From Candidatus Cloacimonadota bacterium (GTDB lineage Bacteria > Cloacimonadota > Cloacimonadia > Cloacimonadales > TCS61), in contig JAUVLU010000015.1 in NCBI GenBank assembly GCA_030600585.1, positions 1 through 56,239 on the forward strand: a DNA stretch of 56,239 bases. The letters run 5' to 3'. Of this stretch, positions 17,057-25,242 are shown piece by piece. The notes under the pieces are model-generated. The model had not been told where the DNA came from. It worked only from the letters and a program-made list of their open reading frames with translations, and did not search any database. The number at the start of each line of letters is the position of its first letter. Position 1 is the first letter of the stretch. The position numbers and the translations under genes are program-made.

Positions 17057-18106
17057 CTATTTGAATACATTCTGCATGAATACATTCTGCATGAAGAACA
17101 GTGCAACATAAGCTAATATTGCTGCTGCAACCGGTGTTGCAACCCAGCCCACACTTATCTGACCGAGTTTTTTAAAATTGATGTTTCTTCCTCCTTTTGC
17201 TAAACTGATTCCCATTACAGCACCGACTACAGCTTGCGAGGAAGAGACCGGAACCAATGGGAATGCCGGTAAATGAAGTGAAGTAAGAAAATTGTGTAAT
17301 CCTTGAGACGCGAACAAAAATAATGTAATCGAGCTTGCCAGAACAACAACGAATGCTGTTACGGGTGAGAGCTTGAATATCCCTGATCCAACCGTCATCA
17401 TTACTTTTCTGGAATAGGTAAAAACTCCGATTGCTATTGCAATTCCACCAATTAAAAATAGTTGTTGGATAGACGAAAGATGGAATAATCCGGCTAAAGA
17501 AATATCTTTGAATGGTGAAGAATTAATAAAAACACCCATTACATTACCAATATTATTTGCACCCAGACTGTAAGAACCAAATGCTCCCACAATCAGTAAT
17601 CCAATTCGTGTGTAATAATCTAAACGCATTAAATGTATTTTGGAATGTTCGACAATTCTCTTTGTTATATGAAAAAGCAGGAAAGCAAAAATTGCAGATA
17701 AGATAGGAGAAAACACCCAGGTTCCTACGATCTTGGTTAATGAATTCATGCTTGTAGCTGTATGTGAAAAGAAGTTCCAGCCAATAATTGCGCCAACAAT
17801 AGCTTGAGATGTAGAAACCGGTAAGCCGGCTTTAGTCATCCACAAAACTGTGACTGCGGCTGCTAAGGCAACAATAAATGCTCCGGCCAACTGATTCACA
17901 GCACCCAATTTACCCAAAGTGTGAGAAGCGCCGGCACCACTTACTACAGCTCCGAGAATAATGAATAAACTGCAAATTAATGCTGCAGTTTTAAATTTGA
18001 TCATCTTTGTATCGACAGCTGTTCCGAATATATTTGCCGCATCATTTGCACCCAGCGACCATCCCAAGAAGAGACCACTGGACAAGAAAAATATAATTGT
18101 TAACAT
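17057..18106 (-). CDS. pit: Inorganic phosphate transporter, PiT family
   Basis: 349 aa, about ten membrane segments. The two inverted PiT signature repeats are SLGANDAANIFGTAVDTKMI near the N-terminus and SLGANNIGNVMGVFINSS in the middle. A second pair, GLPVSTSQAIVGAIIGW and LVPVSSSQAVVGAVMGI, is also typical. It imports phosphate with a cation across the inner membrane. The upstream DUF47/PhoU-like gene on the same strand is the usual partner. The last residues MQNVFMQNVFK come from an exact 15-bp tandem duplication at 17063-17092. Confidence 0.93.
   Translation of the reverse strand: MLTIIFFLSSGLFLGWSLGANDAANIFGTAVDTKMIKFKTAALICSLFIILGAVVSGAGASHTLGKLGAVNQLAGAFIVALAAAVTVLWMTKAGLPVSTSQAIVGAIIGWNFFSHTATSMNSLTKIVGTWVFSPILSAIFAFLLFHITKRIVEHSKIHLMRLDYYTRIGLLIVGAFGSYSLGANNIGNVMGVFINSSPFKDISLAGLFHLSSIQQLFLIGGIAIAIGVFTYSRKVMMTVGSGIFKLSPVTAFVVVLASSITLFLFASQGLHNFLTSLHLPAFPLVPVSSSQAVVGAVMGISLAKGGRNINFKKLGQISVGWVATPVAAAILAYVALFFMQNVFMQNVFK
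17063..17092 (-). repeat. 15-bp tandem duplication in the pit 3' end
   Basis: GAATACATTCTGCAT occurs twice head to tail, adding one MQNVF repeat to the C-terminus of the transporter. Confidence 0.9.
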
Positions 18107-18130
18107 AAAATTATTCTTCCGAAGATAAAA

Positions 18131-18784
18131 TTAGATTCTGCGTTTAATAGCATAAACAGATAATCGTTCAGCTACGGATTCGGATACATCTGAAACTAAG
18201 GCGATCTTTTCAGCAAAATATCTCATATGAACTTTCTGGCTGAAACCTTCGATCTCATTACTATTAAATATAGTTCTTTTTAAATGTTCTTCCACATCAT
18301 CTGCTTCATGTTCATAAAAATGGACTTTATTCACGTAATTACTAACCATCCCGATTTCTCGAAAGAAAGCCCGAGTTGCTTTTACTACTTCTTCTACTGT
18401 TTTGGAAGAAAGTTCAGCAAGTTCAATAAAGTCGCTTTTAAGGAATTCAGGAATTTCGGGATTTTCAATGGAAAATTGTTCTAATACTTTTTCGCAGACA
18501 TCAACTATATCATCAAGAGTTTCCAGAAGCCCTAATACATCTCCGCGAGATTCCGGGATCAGCATGTAAGTGTAAAGTCTGTGTTTAATATCACGTCGGA
18601 CATTATCTGCATCGCTTTCTAAAGCTGTAATATCTCGATAAGTTCTTTCAAATTTATCTTTTTTACCTGATACATAAGCTTTTACGCCTTCATAAAAGAT
18701 CAATCCTGCTGTGGTTACCCGATCGAGATAACCATCGATATCTCCTTCTAATTGTTTTGATTTGCTATTAAAAAATTTTGGCAT
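18131..18784 (-). CDS. DUF47/PhoU-like phosphate transport accessory protein
   Basis: About 217 aa from the ATG at 18784, preceded by AGGAGC; an upstream in-frame ATG at 18814 lacks a site. The sequence is a helical PhoU-like bundle: FYEGVKAYVSGK, ESDADNVRRDIKHRLY, ETLDDIVDVCEKVLE, FYEHEADDVEEHLKRTIF. E-x-x-x-D-type clusters of this kind bind metals in PhoU relatives. DUF47 proteins are commonly encoded with PiT transporters and are thought to regulate them. pit lies 24 nt downstream on the same strand. A 46-aa reading frame overlaps its start. Confidence 0.9.
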   Translation of the reverse strand: MPKFFNSKSKQLEGDIDGYLDRVTTAGLIFYEGVKAYVSGKKDKFERTYRDITALESDADNVRRDIKHRLYTYMLIPESRGDVLGLLETLDDIVDVCEKVLEQFSIENPEIPEFLKSDFIELAELSSKTVEEVVKATRAFFREIGMVSNYVNKVHFYEHEADDVEEHLKRTIFNSNEIEGFSQKVHMRYFAEKIALVSDVSESVAERLSVYAIKRRI

Positions 18785-18908
18785 AGTTAGCTCCTGTATT
18801 TTGTGAGAGTTCATTTTCTATCAAAGTACATATTGTTTTTATTTGTATTTCATTAGAAATTGTACTAAATAATTTTGATAGTTTTATATTTATAAAATCA
18901 TCAATCAT
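18768..18908 (-). CDS. Small overlapping reading frame upstream of the DUF47 gene
   Basis: 46 aa beginning MIDDFINIKLSKLFSTISNE and ending NTGANYAKIF. A GGAGG site sits 5 nt before its ATG, stronger than that of most genes here. It ends 17 nt inside the DUF47 gene in another frame, so ribosomes finishing it could feed the DUF47 start. No family is recognised. It may be a leader peptide or a small protein. Confidence 0.4.
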   Translation of the reverse strand: MIDDFINIKLSKLFSTISNEIQIKTICTLIENELSQNTGANYAKIF

Positions 18909-19089
18909 TATATCCTCCAATGTCTCACATAAAGTATTTCCAAGATAACAAGGTGATAAGTCAAGCTATTTATGATTTTTGTTAATTTAATATATTATAA
19001 AAAGATATATTCATTGTATGGGCAAAAAAATCTGGACAAAGTAACTTATGGAATCTTTTTGACACTGAAAAAAATCAACAGGAGACGGT

Positions 19090-20706
19090 ATGGTGACGAA
19101 AGAAGAAAAAGTCGTAGAACCTGAAAAGGTTAAGAACACTTCCGAAGAGAAGATTGAACAAAAAGCAAAACAAAATGAGGAATTAACAACTGAAAAACCA
19201 GAAGAAACAAAAGAAAAACCTCAAAATGAAACAAAAGAAGAAATTAAGGAAGAAGTAAAAGAAGAAATAAAAGAAGAAGTAGAAGAAGTAGTAGTAGAAG
19301 ATGATCAACCTGAAGAAACTGCAGGTGAAAATTTTGAACAGATGTTAGAAGATTCACTTGTTAATATCAAGCAATTTGAAATTGGCGACAAAGTATCCGG
19401 TGAGATCATTAATATTACAGATTCTTACATATTTGTAACACTTGGCGGTAAAAGAGATGTTTATGCCGAGAAGCAAGACTACATTGATAAATCCGGTAAA
19501 TTATCTTTTAAAATAGGTGATACCTTAGAAGGTTATATTGTAAAAGATACTGAAACAGAAACACTCATTGCAAAAAGTCTTATATCGGTAAACCTGAACA
19601 TTCTTCACGATGCGTTTGAAGAAAAAATTCCGGTTAACGGCAAAGTGCAATCTATGACCAAAGGCGGATATATAATAGATATTTCAGGGATCAAGGCTTT
19701 CTGCCCGATCTCTCATATAGATGATAAAATAGTTATTGAACCAAAGAAATTCATGAACGAAACTTATGATTTCAGGATCATTGATTTCAAAGATAAAGGA
19801 CGCAATATTGTTGTTTCAAGAAAGAAGATCCTGAATGCAGAAAAAAAGAAACTGCGAAAAGAGGTATTAAAAGAACTTGAACTTGGTTCTATTGTAGAAG
19901 GTGTAGTTACAAGACTCACAAATTTTGGTGCTTTTATTGATATTGGTGGAGTTGATGGTCTTTTACATATTTCACAATTTTCATGGGGTCATATAGACTC
20001 ACCATCCGAGATATTAAATATTGGTGATAAGGTAAAAGCTAAAATCATCAAGATCAAAGGTGAGAAGATTTCATTAAGTATGAAAGCACTTCAGGAGAAT
20101 CCTGTTGATGCGGCACTTCGCGAATTAACTGAAGGGGAAGTTTTAACATGTAAAGTTGTACGAAATCTTTCTTTCGGATCATTTGTTGAGATCAAGCCGG
20201 GAGTAGAGGGATTAATTCCAATTTCAGAGTTATCTCGAGGAAGACGCATAAATAATCCTTCGGAAGTAGTGAATGAAGGTGATATTGTAAAAGCTCAGAT
20301 AATGAAAATTAATATTGACAAGCATAAGATTTCTTTATCACTTAAAGCACTTCAACCGGATCCATGGGATATTATTGGAGAAACTATTAACGAGAATGAT
20401 GTTATTACCGGTGTGATCGAAAACGTTGTAAACTTTGGTGCTTTTATCAAGATCGGTGATGGACTTACAGGTCTTTTGCCTGCATCTAAATTAAAAATTG
20501 CAAAAGTAGATCTGGATAGTAAGAACGTTGGCGAAGAATTTAAAGTGCGTGTTGTAAAAATTGATAAAGCTGCAAAAAGAATATCTCTTGAGCCAACTAA
20601 TATGCCTGAATCTTTTGAAGATGATAAAAATGGCTGGCATAAATATAAAAGAGAGCAGAAACAAAAAGATCACATTGACGAAGATAATCCGTTTGCAAAT
20701 CTATAA
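19090..20706 (+). CDS. rpsA: Multi-S1-domain RNA-binding protein (ribosomal protein S1-like)
   Basis: 538 aa. Residues 1-~90 are a highly charged Lys/Glu-rich tail without predicted fold. Five S1 RNA-binding domains follow, starting roughly at FEIGDKVSGEI, IPVNGKVQSM, ELGSIVEGVVTRLTNFGAFIDIG, TEGEVLTCKVV and NENDVITGVIENVVNFGAF. Domains 3-5 are canonical; 1-2 are degenerate, as in S1 proteins that dock on the ribosome. This architecture is that of S1-type proteins that help mRNA bind the 30S subunit. A CAGGAGACGG site precedes the ATG. A strong terminator follows, so it is probably a single-gene transcript. Confidence 0.88.
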   Translation: MVTKEEKVVEPEKVKNTSEEKIEQKAKQNEELTTEKPEETKEKPQNETKEEIKEEVKEEIKEEVEEVVVEDDQPEETAGENFEQMLEDSLVNIKQFEIGDKVSGEIINITDSYIFVTLGGKRDVYAEKQDYIDKSGKLSFKIGDTLEGYIVKDTETETLIAKSLISVNLNILHDAFEEKIPVNGKVQSMTKGGYIIDISGIKAFCPISHIDDKIVIEPKKFMNETYDFRIIDFKDKGRNIVVSRKKILNAEKKKLRKEVLKELELGSIVEGVVTRLTNFGAFIDIGGVDGLLHISQFSWGHIDSPSEILNIGDKVKAKIIKIKGEKISLSMKALQENPVDAALRELTEGEVLTCKVVRNLSFGSFVEIKPGVEGLIPISELSRGRRINNPSEVVNEGDIVKAQIMKINIDKHKISLSLKALQPDPWDIIGETINENDVITGVIENVVNFGAFIKIGDGLTGLLPASKLKIAKVDLDSKNVGEEFKVRVVKIDKAAKRISLEPTNMPESFEDDKNGWHKYKREQKQKDHIDEDNPFANL

Positions 20707-20723
20707 ACGAACGATAATATATA

Positions 20724-20758
20724 AAAAGCCTGCTGAATTTTCAGCAGGCTTTTTTTTT
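20724..20758. terminator. Strong bidirectional terminator
   Basis: Stem AAGCCTGCTGAA/TTCAGCAGGCTT followed by T8 on the plus strand and preceded by A-rich sequence. It ends the S1-protein gene, and read in reverse it ends the minus-strand lipoprotein/small-protein operon. Confidence 0.9.
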
Positions 20759-20876
20759 ATTCATCCTTCATTTTATCGTTTAATGATTCCACACCTTTTT
20801 TGAAACCAATGTAACTGATTACCGAAACGATCCCGGCTAAAATGACATGAAGAACAGCTTTTGTAGATTTTTTCAT
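20757..20876 (-). CDS. 39-aa single-pass membrane protein
   Basis: Translation starts MKKSTKAVLHVILAGIVSVI, continues SYIGFKKGVE and ends NDKMKDE: a basic N-terminus, one ~18-residue hydrophobic segment and a charged tail. It lies 32 nt downstream of the lipoprotein gene on the same strand and ends at the terminator, as a second operon gene would. No strong ribosome-binding site is seen. Family unknown. Confidence 0.5.
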   Translation of the reverse strand: MKKSTKAVLHVILAGIVSVISYIGFKKGVESLNDKMKDE

Positions 20877-20908
20877 GAATATAATTTCGTTAACATTAAG
20901 GATTATCT

Positions 20909-22060
20909 TTATTCAATTCTGAATTCAAAAACCTGTTGTGAACCTTTGTCGTTATAATCATCACAAATCAGGAGATAATACTCAGTTCCGAGTATAACAT
21001 CAACTTCGGCAGGTAGTTCTTTCCAGCCACTTGCAACATCGAGCTTATCATTTGCATTCAGTGTGTATAGTCTGATCACCGGTGTTATCCCTGTATAATC
21101 TTTCGCCATTAGTTTTAGTTTATTTGCCTTATCGATCTTGATCTTGTAGTAATCATTATCGCCCTGTGGAAAAATTGCGAGTTTTAGTGTATCTCCACGA
21201 GAGACGGATTTTGCAGTTTTAAAATCATTATTTGGTTCGTTGATATCCATTTCATCCAGGAATTCCACTAAGAAGCTGAAGGGAGTTTCGGAAGATTTAT
21301 CATTATAATCATCATGCAGTGGAATGTAATATTCCCCAGGTTCTGTAACTGCACAGGCATCAGGAAGTTTTTGCCAGTCTCTTATCTTTTGGATTTTCGG
21401 GTCTGCCCATTCGTCATAAATTGCATAATAGATTACCGGTGTAATTCCTTGGGGAACATCCTTGGATTTCACAAGAAGATAACCCTGCTTTTCTACCTTA
21501 ACTTTATACCAGTCACGATCACCAGTCGGGAAAATTACAGGTTTTACGGTCGTTCCAAACTCGATAGCAGTAGCTACCTCAGGACTGTTATTAGGTTCTC
21601 CTGCGTCAAATTCCGGAATAAAATCTACCTTTATCTGGATCGGCTCTTTGGATTCTTTGTCGTGGTGATTATCAATGATAGCAAAATAATAAGTTCCTGC
21701 TTCGGGAATGAATAAAGCATTAGGCAGCTTACACCACTTTTTGAGCCATTTTACTTTGCTACCTTCCCATTCCTGGAATAATGCGTAACCCACTTCCAGT
21801 ACTAAACCTTCAGGAACCTGACTTGCCTGAATTTTCAGATATCCCTGCTCGGTAAGATCGACTTTGAACCAGTCAATATCTTTAACAGGACTGATCTTGA
21901 TCGAGAATGGCTTTCCAATGGCTATCTCATTTGCCAGGTCAATGGAATTATTCGGTTCCTTTTCTTTGCTTGCTCCTCCACCTCCACAACCACTATTGAA
22001 GATGGTTACAGTAAGAACAATAATTAATAAAAATAAAATTGATCTGTTTTGTTTAAACAT
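20909..22060 (-). CDS. Lipoprotein with three PPC-like domains
   Basis: 383 aa. The signal peptide ends in a lipobox (FNSGC), so the mature protein is lipid-anchored at a Gly-rich N-terminus. Three tandem ~115-residue domains each begin EPNNS or EPNND, then A-x-x-I/V and a D-W/Y-F/Y-K core (KDIDWFKVDL, GDRDWYKVKV, GDNDYYKIKI). They end in a segment such as GEYYIPLHDDYNDKSSE. This is the pattern of bacterial pre-peptidase C-terminal (PPC) domains, usually beta-sandwich binding modules. No catalytic domain is present. A TTGACA (minus strand, 22135-22140) lies ~75 nt upstream. Confidence 0.82.
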   Translation of the reverse strand: MFKQNRSILFLLIIVLTVTIFNSGCGGGGASKEKEPNNSIDLANEIAIGKPFSIKISPVKDIDWFKVDLTEQGYLKIQASQVPEGLVLEVGYALFQEWEGSKVKWLKKWCKLPNALFIPEAGTYYFAIIDNHHDKESKEPIQIKVDFIPEFDAGEPNNSPEVATAIEFGTTVKPVIFPTGDRDWYKVKVEKQGYLLVKSKDVPQGITPVIYYAIYDEWADPKIQKIRDWQKLPDACAVTEPGEYYIPLHDDYNDKSSETPFSFLVEFLDEMDINEPNNDFKTAKSVSRGDTLKLAIFPQGDNDYYKIKIDKANKLKLMAKDYTGITPVIRLYTLNANDKLDVASGWKELPAEVDVILGTEYYLLICDDYNDKGSQQVFEFRIE

Positions 22061-22194
22061 GTTTTCCCCCTCTTTCTTTATTTCTTAGGCATTTTCGAAA
22101 ATGCAATTACGAAATAAGAAAATAATAAAGTAAGTGTCAAGTTGTTTAGTTTGTGTAAATTTAGATGGTTTGTTTTTATCGGGGAAAAAAAATA

Positions 22195-22215
22195 GGGTAG
22201 ATCGGTGATCTACCC
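22195..22215 (-). terminator. GATC-type palindrome, possible terminator of gcvPB
   Basis: GGGTAGATC (22195-22203) and GATCTACCC (22207-22215) around GGT. On the minus strand it is followed by TATTTTTTTT, so it can end the gcv transcript. It also resembles the GTAG-footed REP hairpins near the RAYT. Confidence 0.6.
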
Positions 22216-22306
22216 CTACAACAAATTTTCTTGTTCGTTTTTGCCTGCCTTGGCGTAGTCCCGAGTGTTTTCAGGACGAAGACTGGTTCGCTGCTAATCT
22301 TTGATT

Positions 22307-23752
22307 TTATAACTCAAATTTCACATTAAGTTGACGTACCGCAAGTGTGTCATCCACACGTTTAACCGGAGTATTCAGCGGAGCATTTTTCAGAAGTTCA
22401 GGATTCTCTTCACATTCTTTTGCAATTTCTATCATTGCGTTAATAAATTCATCCAGAGTTTCTTTGCTCTCCGTTTCTGTAGGTTCTATCATCATAGCTT
22501 CATGTACGATAAGCGGGAAATAAATTGTGGGAGCATGATAACCTTTATCCAAAATGCGTTTGGCAATATCAAGTGTTTTGATGTCGTATTTTTCCTTCTG
22601 CCAAACTCCACTTGCTACAAATTCATGCATACAATATTGATCTTTAAAAGGAATATCATAATATTTCTCCAGTTTTTTCTGAATATAATTTGCATTGATA
22701 ACCGCATTCTCAGAAACACGTTCTAACCCTTCTGCACCTAACATTTTAATATAGATATATGCTCGGAAATTTACTGCAAAATTACCAAAGAAAGGATGTA
22801 CTTTTCCCAGGGAAGTATCTTCATGACTGTAATCCAGAAAGTATTTATCATCTTTTTTATTTATCATTGGAGCCGGTAGGAATTTTACAAGATCTTCACG
22901 AACACCGATTGGACCGGAACCGGGACCGCCGCCGCCGTGTGGAGTTGCAAAAGTTTTGTGCAAATTAAAATGCATAATATCAAAACCGATCTCACCGGGT
23001 TTAACAATTCCCATAATAGCGTTGAAGTTAGCACCATCCATATACATAAGTCCATCTACACTATGTATGATCTCTGCAATTTCATCAATTTGAGTTTCAA
23101 ATAATCCAAGTGTATTTGGATTTGTAAGCATGAATCCGGCAGTGTTTTCATCAACATGAACTTTCAGGTCTTCAATATCGACCAGACCTTTATTATTGGA
23201 TTTGATCTCAACGACTTTAAAACCGGCAAGAATTACACTGGCGGGGTTTGTACCATGAGCAGAATCCGGTAATATTATCTTATTTTTATGTGAATTTCCA
23301 TTAGCTTCATGATAAGCTTTTATGACTTTAAGTCCGGTAAATTCACCATGTGCACCGGCGACCGGTTGCAGAGTTACGTCTGCAAATCCGGAAATTTCAG
23401 CCAGATCGTTTTGCAGTTCATACATTATTTCCAATGCGCCTTGAGTTGTATTTTCGCTTTGGAATGGATGCAGATCATTGAAAGCACTATTTCTCGCTAA
23501 TGTTTCATTTAATTTAGGGTTATATTTCATTGTGCAGGAGCCGAGCGGATAAAATCCTTTTTCTATACAGTGGTTCATTTGAGACAGTTCTATGAAATGC
23601 CGCATCACATCGAGTTCACTCACCTGTGGAAGTTTTATATCTTGAGCACGTTGAAATTTCTTTGGAATACAATTATTAATTTTTACATCATTTTTGGGAA
23701 GAGTGTAACCTTTTCTGCCTTCAGATTGAATTTCAAATATTGTCTTAGCCAT
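22307..23752 (-). CDS. gcvPB: Glycine dehydrogenase (decarboxylating) subunit 2
   Basis: 481 aa beta subunit of the two-part P-protein of the glycine cleavage system. The PLP lysine lies in HFNLHKTFATPHGGGGPGSG. Other family blocks are CTMKYNPKLNE, QPVAGAHGEFTGL, PDSAHGTNPASV and MYMDGANFNAIMG. It pairs with subunit 1, whose gene ends 8 nt inside this one. Its ATG follows GGGAGGTG. P-protein decarboxylates glycine and passes the aminomethyl group to lipoyl-GcvH; gcvH and gcvT are not in the window. Confidence 0.97.
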   Translation of the reverse strand: MAKTIFEIQSEGRKGYTLPKNDVKINNCIPKKFQRAQDIKLPQVSELDVMRHFIELSQMNHCIEKGFYPLGSCTMKYNPKLNETLARNSAFNDLHPFQSENTTQGALEIMYELQNDLAEISGFADVTLQPVAGAHGEFTGLKVIKAYHEANGNSHKNKIILPDSAHGTNPASVILAGFKVVEIKSNNKGLVDIEDLKVHVDENTAGFMLTNPNTLGLFETQIDEIAEIIHSVDGLMYMDGANFNAIMGIVKPGEIGFDIMHFNLHKTFATPHGGGGPGSGPIGVREDLVKFLPAPMINKKDDKYFLDYSHEDTSLGKVHPFFGNFAVNFRAYIYIKMLGAEGLERVSENAVINANYIQKKLEKYYDIPFKDQYCMHEFVASGVWQKEKYDIKTLDIAKRILDKGYHAPTIYFPLIVHEAMMIEPTETESKETLDEFINAMIEIAKECEENPELLKNAPLNTPVKRVDDTLAVRQLNVKFEL

Positions 23753-25082
23753 TGGTCACCTCCCGAAGAGAATTTATTAATTCATCCAGATCACACTTCC
23801 TTTTCTTCTCCGTTACAGCTATCATCAACATATTATCATAGCCGAATTTTTTCATATCGATGCCGGGGAAGATGTTTCTATCTTCTAATTTAGCGATGAT
23901 CTTACTGGCAGGAATCGGAGTTTTAACTATGAATTCTTTGAAAAAAGGAGCATCAAATGCCATTGAAAATCCATCCAGTTTAGAAATTTCTTCTGCCAGA
24001 TAATGAGCTTTTGTTACAGAGTAATCAGCAACTTCTTTCAAACCTTCTTTCCCCATTAAACACATATAGACAGCAGCAGTGAGATTACATAAAGCTTCAT
24101 TAGAACAAATATTGGAAGTTGCTTTTGCACGACGAATATGTTGTTCACGGGCTTGCAAGGTCAAGCAGTAAGAACGGTTGCCGTCGGCATCGAGAGTTGC
24201 ACCTACAATTCTGCCCGGCATTGTACGTGCAAGTTTAGAAGTTGCAGCTAAAAATCCGAGAAGAGGACCTCCGTAATTCATTGCATTGCCAAGTGCCTGT
24301 CCTTCACCTACCACAATATCGGCATTATATTCGGAAGGAGCATTAAGAAGAGCAAGTGAGATAGGGTCGGCAGCAACAATGAACAAAGCTTTTTTAGCAG
24401 AATGAGTTATCTCTTCCACTGCAAAAGCATCTTCTATATTTCCAAAGAAATTTGGTGTTTGCAAGAGAACACATCCGGTTTTATCATCCACATTTGCTTT
24501 GAGTTCATCAAGATCGATAAGTCCATTTTTTTGTGGAATTATCACCAACTCGATCCCGATATCTTCGGTGTATGTTTTTATAACTTTTAAATAAAGCGGG
24601 TTGATAGTTCCGGCAATAACAGCTTTATATTTTTTAGTTTTTCTTACAGCCATCAAAATTGCTTCGGCAGCAGCAGATGCGCCATCATACATTCCTGCAT
24701 TAGAAATATCCATTCCTGTAAGATCGCAGATCATTGTTTGATATTCGTAAATATACTGCAATGTTCCCTGGCTAACTTCTGCCTGGTAAGGAGTATAGGC
24801 AGTATGAAATTCAGGGCGAAGTATAATGTGATCGACAGCAGCAGGAATAAAATGATTATAAATACCGCCGCCGAGAAATGAATTTGCATTTGCTTTGTTT
24901 TTGGCAGCAAGTTCTGATATCTTGTTTGTGATCTCCATTTCGGAATATGCTTCATCCAAATTAATAGGATCTTCAAGTTGGAATTTACCGAGAATACCGG
25001 TAAGAAGTTCTTTAGAATTTTTAACACCAATTTCAGCCAGCATCTTCTTCCTTTCAATATCAGTATTAGAAATATACGGCAT
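23745..25082 (-). CDS. gcvPA: Glycine dehydrogenase (decarboxylating) subunit 1
   Basis: 445 aa alpha subunit of split glycine decarboxylase. Typical blocks are NSFLGGGIYNHFIPAAVDHI, FHTAYTPYQAEVSQGTLQ, YEYQTMICDLTGMDISNAGM, YDGASAAAEA, VVGEGQALG and ALQAREQHIRRAKATSNIC-like text. Normal length. GGAGG precedes the ATG. The upstream intergenic space (~160 nt to the divergent lptD-like gene) is too short for a tandem glycine riboswitch and none is seen. Two TTGACA motifs lie there on the minus strand. Confidence 0.96.
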   Translation of the reverse strand: MPYISNTDIERKKMLAEIGVKNSKELLTGILGKFQLEDPINLDEAYSEMEITNKISELAAKNKANANSFLGGGIYNHFIPAAVDHIILRPEFHTAYTPYQAEVSQGTLQYIYEYQTMICDLTGMDISNAGMYDGASAAAEAILMAVRKTKKYKAVIAGTINPLYLKVIKTYTEDIGIELVIIPQKNGLIDLDELKANVDDKTGCVLLQTPNFFGNIEDAFAVEEITHSAKKALFIVAADPISLALLNAPSEYNADIVVGEGQALGNAMNYGGPLLGFLAATSKLARTMPGRIVGATLDADGNRSYCLTLQAREQHIRRAKATSNICSNEALCNLTAAVYMCLMGKEGLKEVADYSVTKAHYLAEEISKLDGFSMAFDAPFFKEFIVKTPIPASKIIAKLEDRNIFPGIDMKKFGYDNMLMIAVTEKKRKCDLDELINSLREVTNG

Positions 25083-25207
25083 GAATTTCCTCCATTAATT
25101 ACTTTATTTTTTTATACAAATTTTTAATGCTCAGCTTTCTGTCAAATGAAAAGGTAATTTTGCTGTCAAACACTTTGCCAGCCTTTATATCTCAATGCAT
25201 ACCATAC

Positions 25208-25235
25208 TTGACACATTTAATATGCCAAGAATAAT
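25208..25235 (+). promoter_or_regulatory. Sigma70-like promoter for the lptD-like gene
   Basis: TTGACA at 25208-25213, 16-nt spacer, AATAAT at 25230-25235. The predicted transcription start is near 25242, so the translation start cannot be the upstream in-frame ATG at 25195. Confidence 0.55.
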
Positions 25236-25242
25236 GCCTAAT

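Noticed and set aside
25083-25194. Possible glycine riboswitch upstream of gcvPA
   Set aside because: The space is too short and shared with a divergent promoter; no tandem aptamer pattern is visible.
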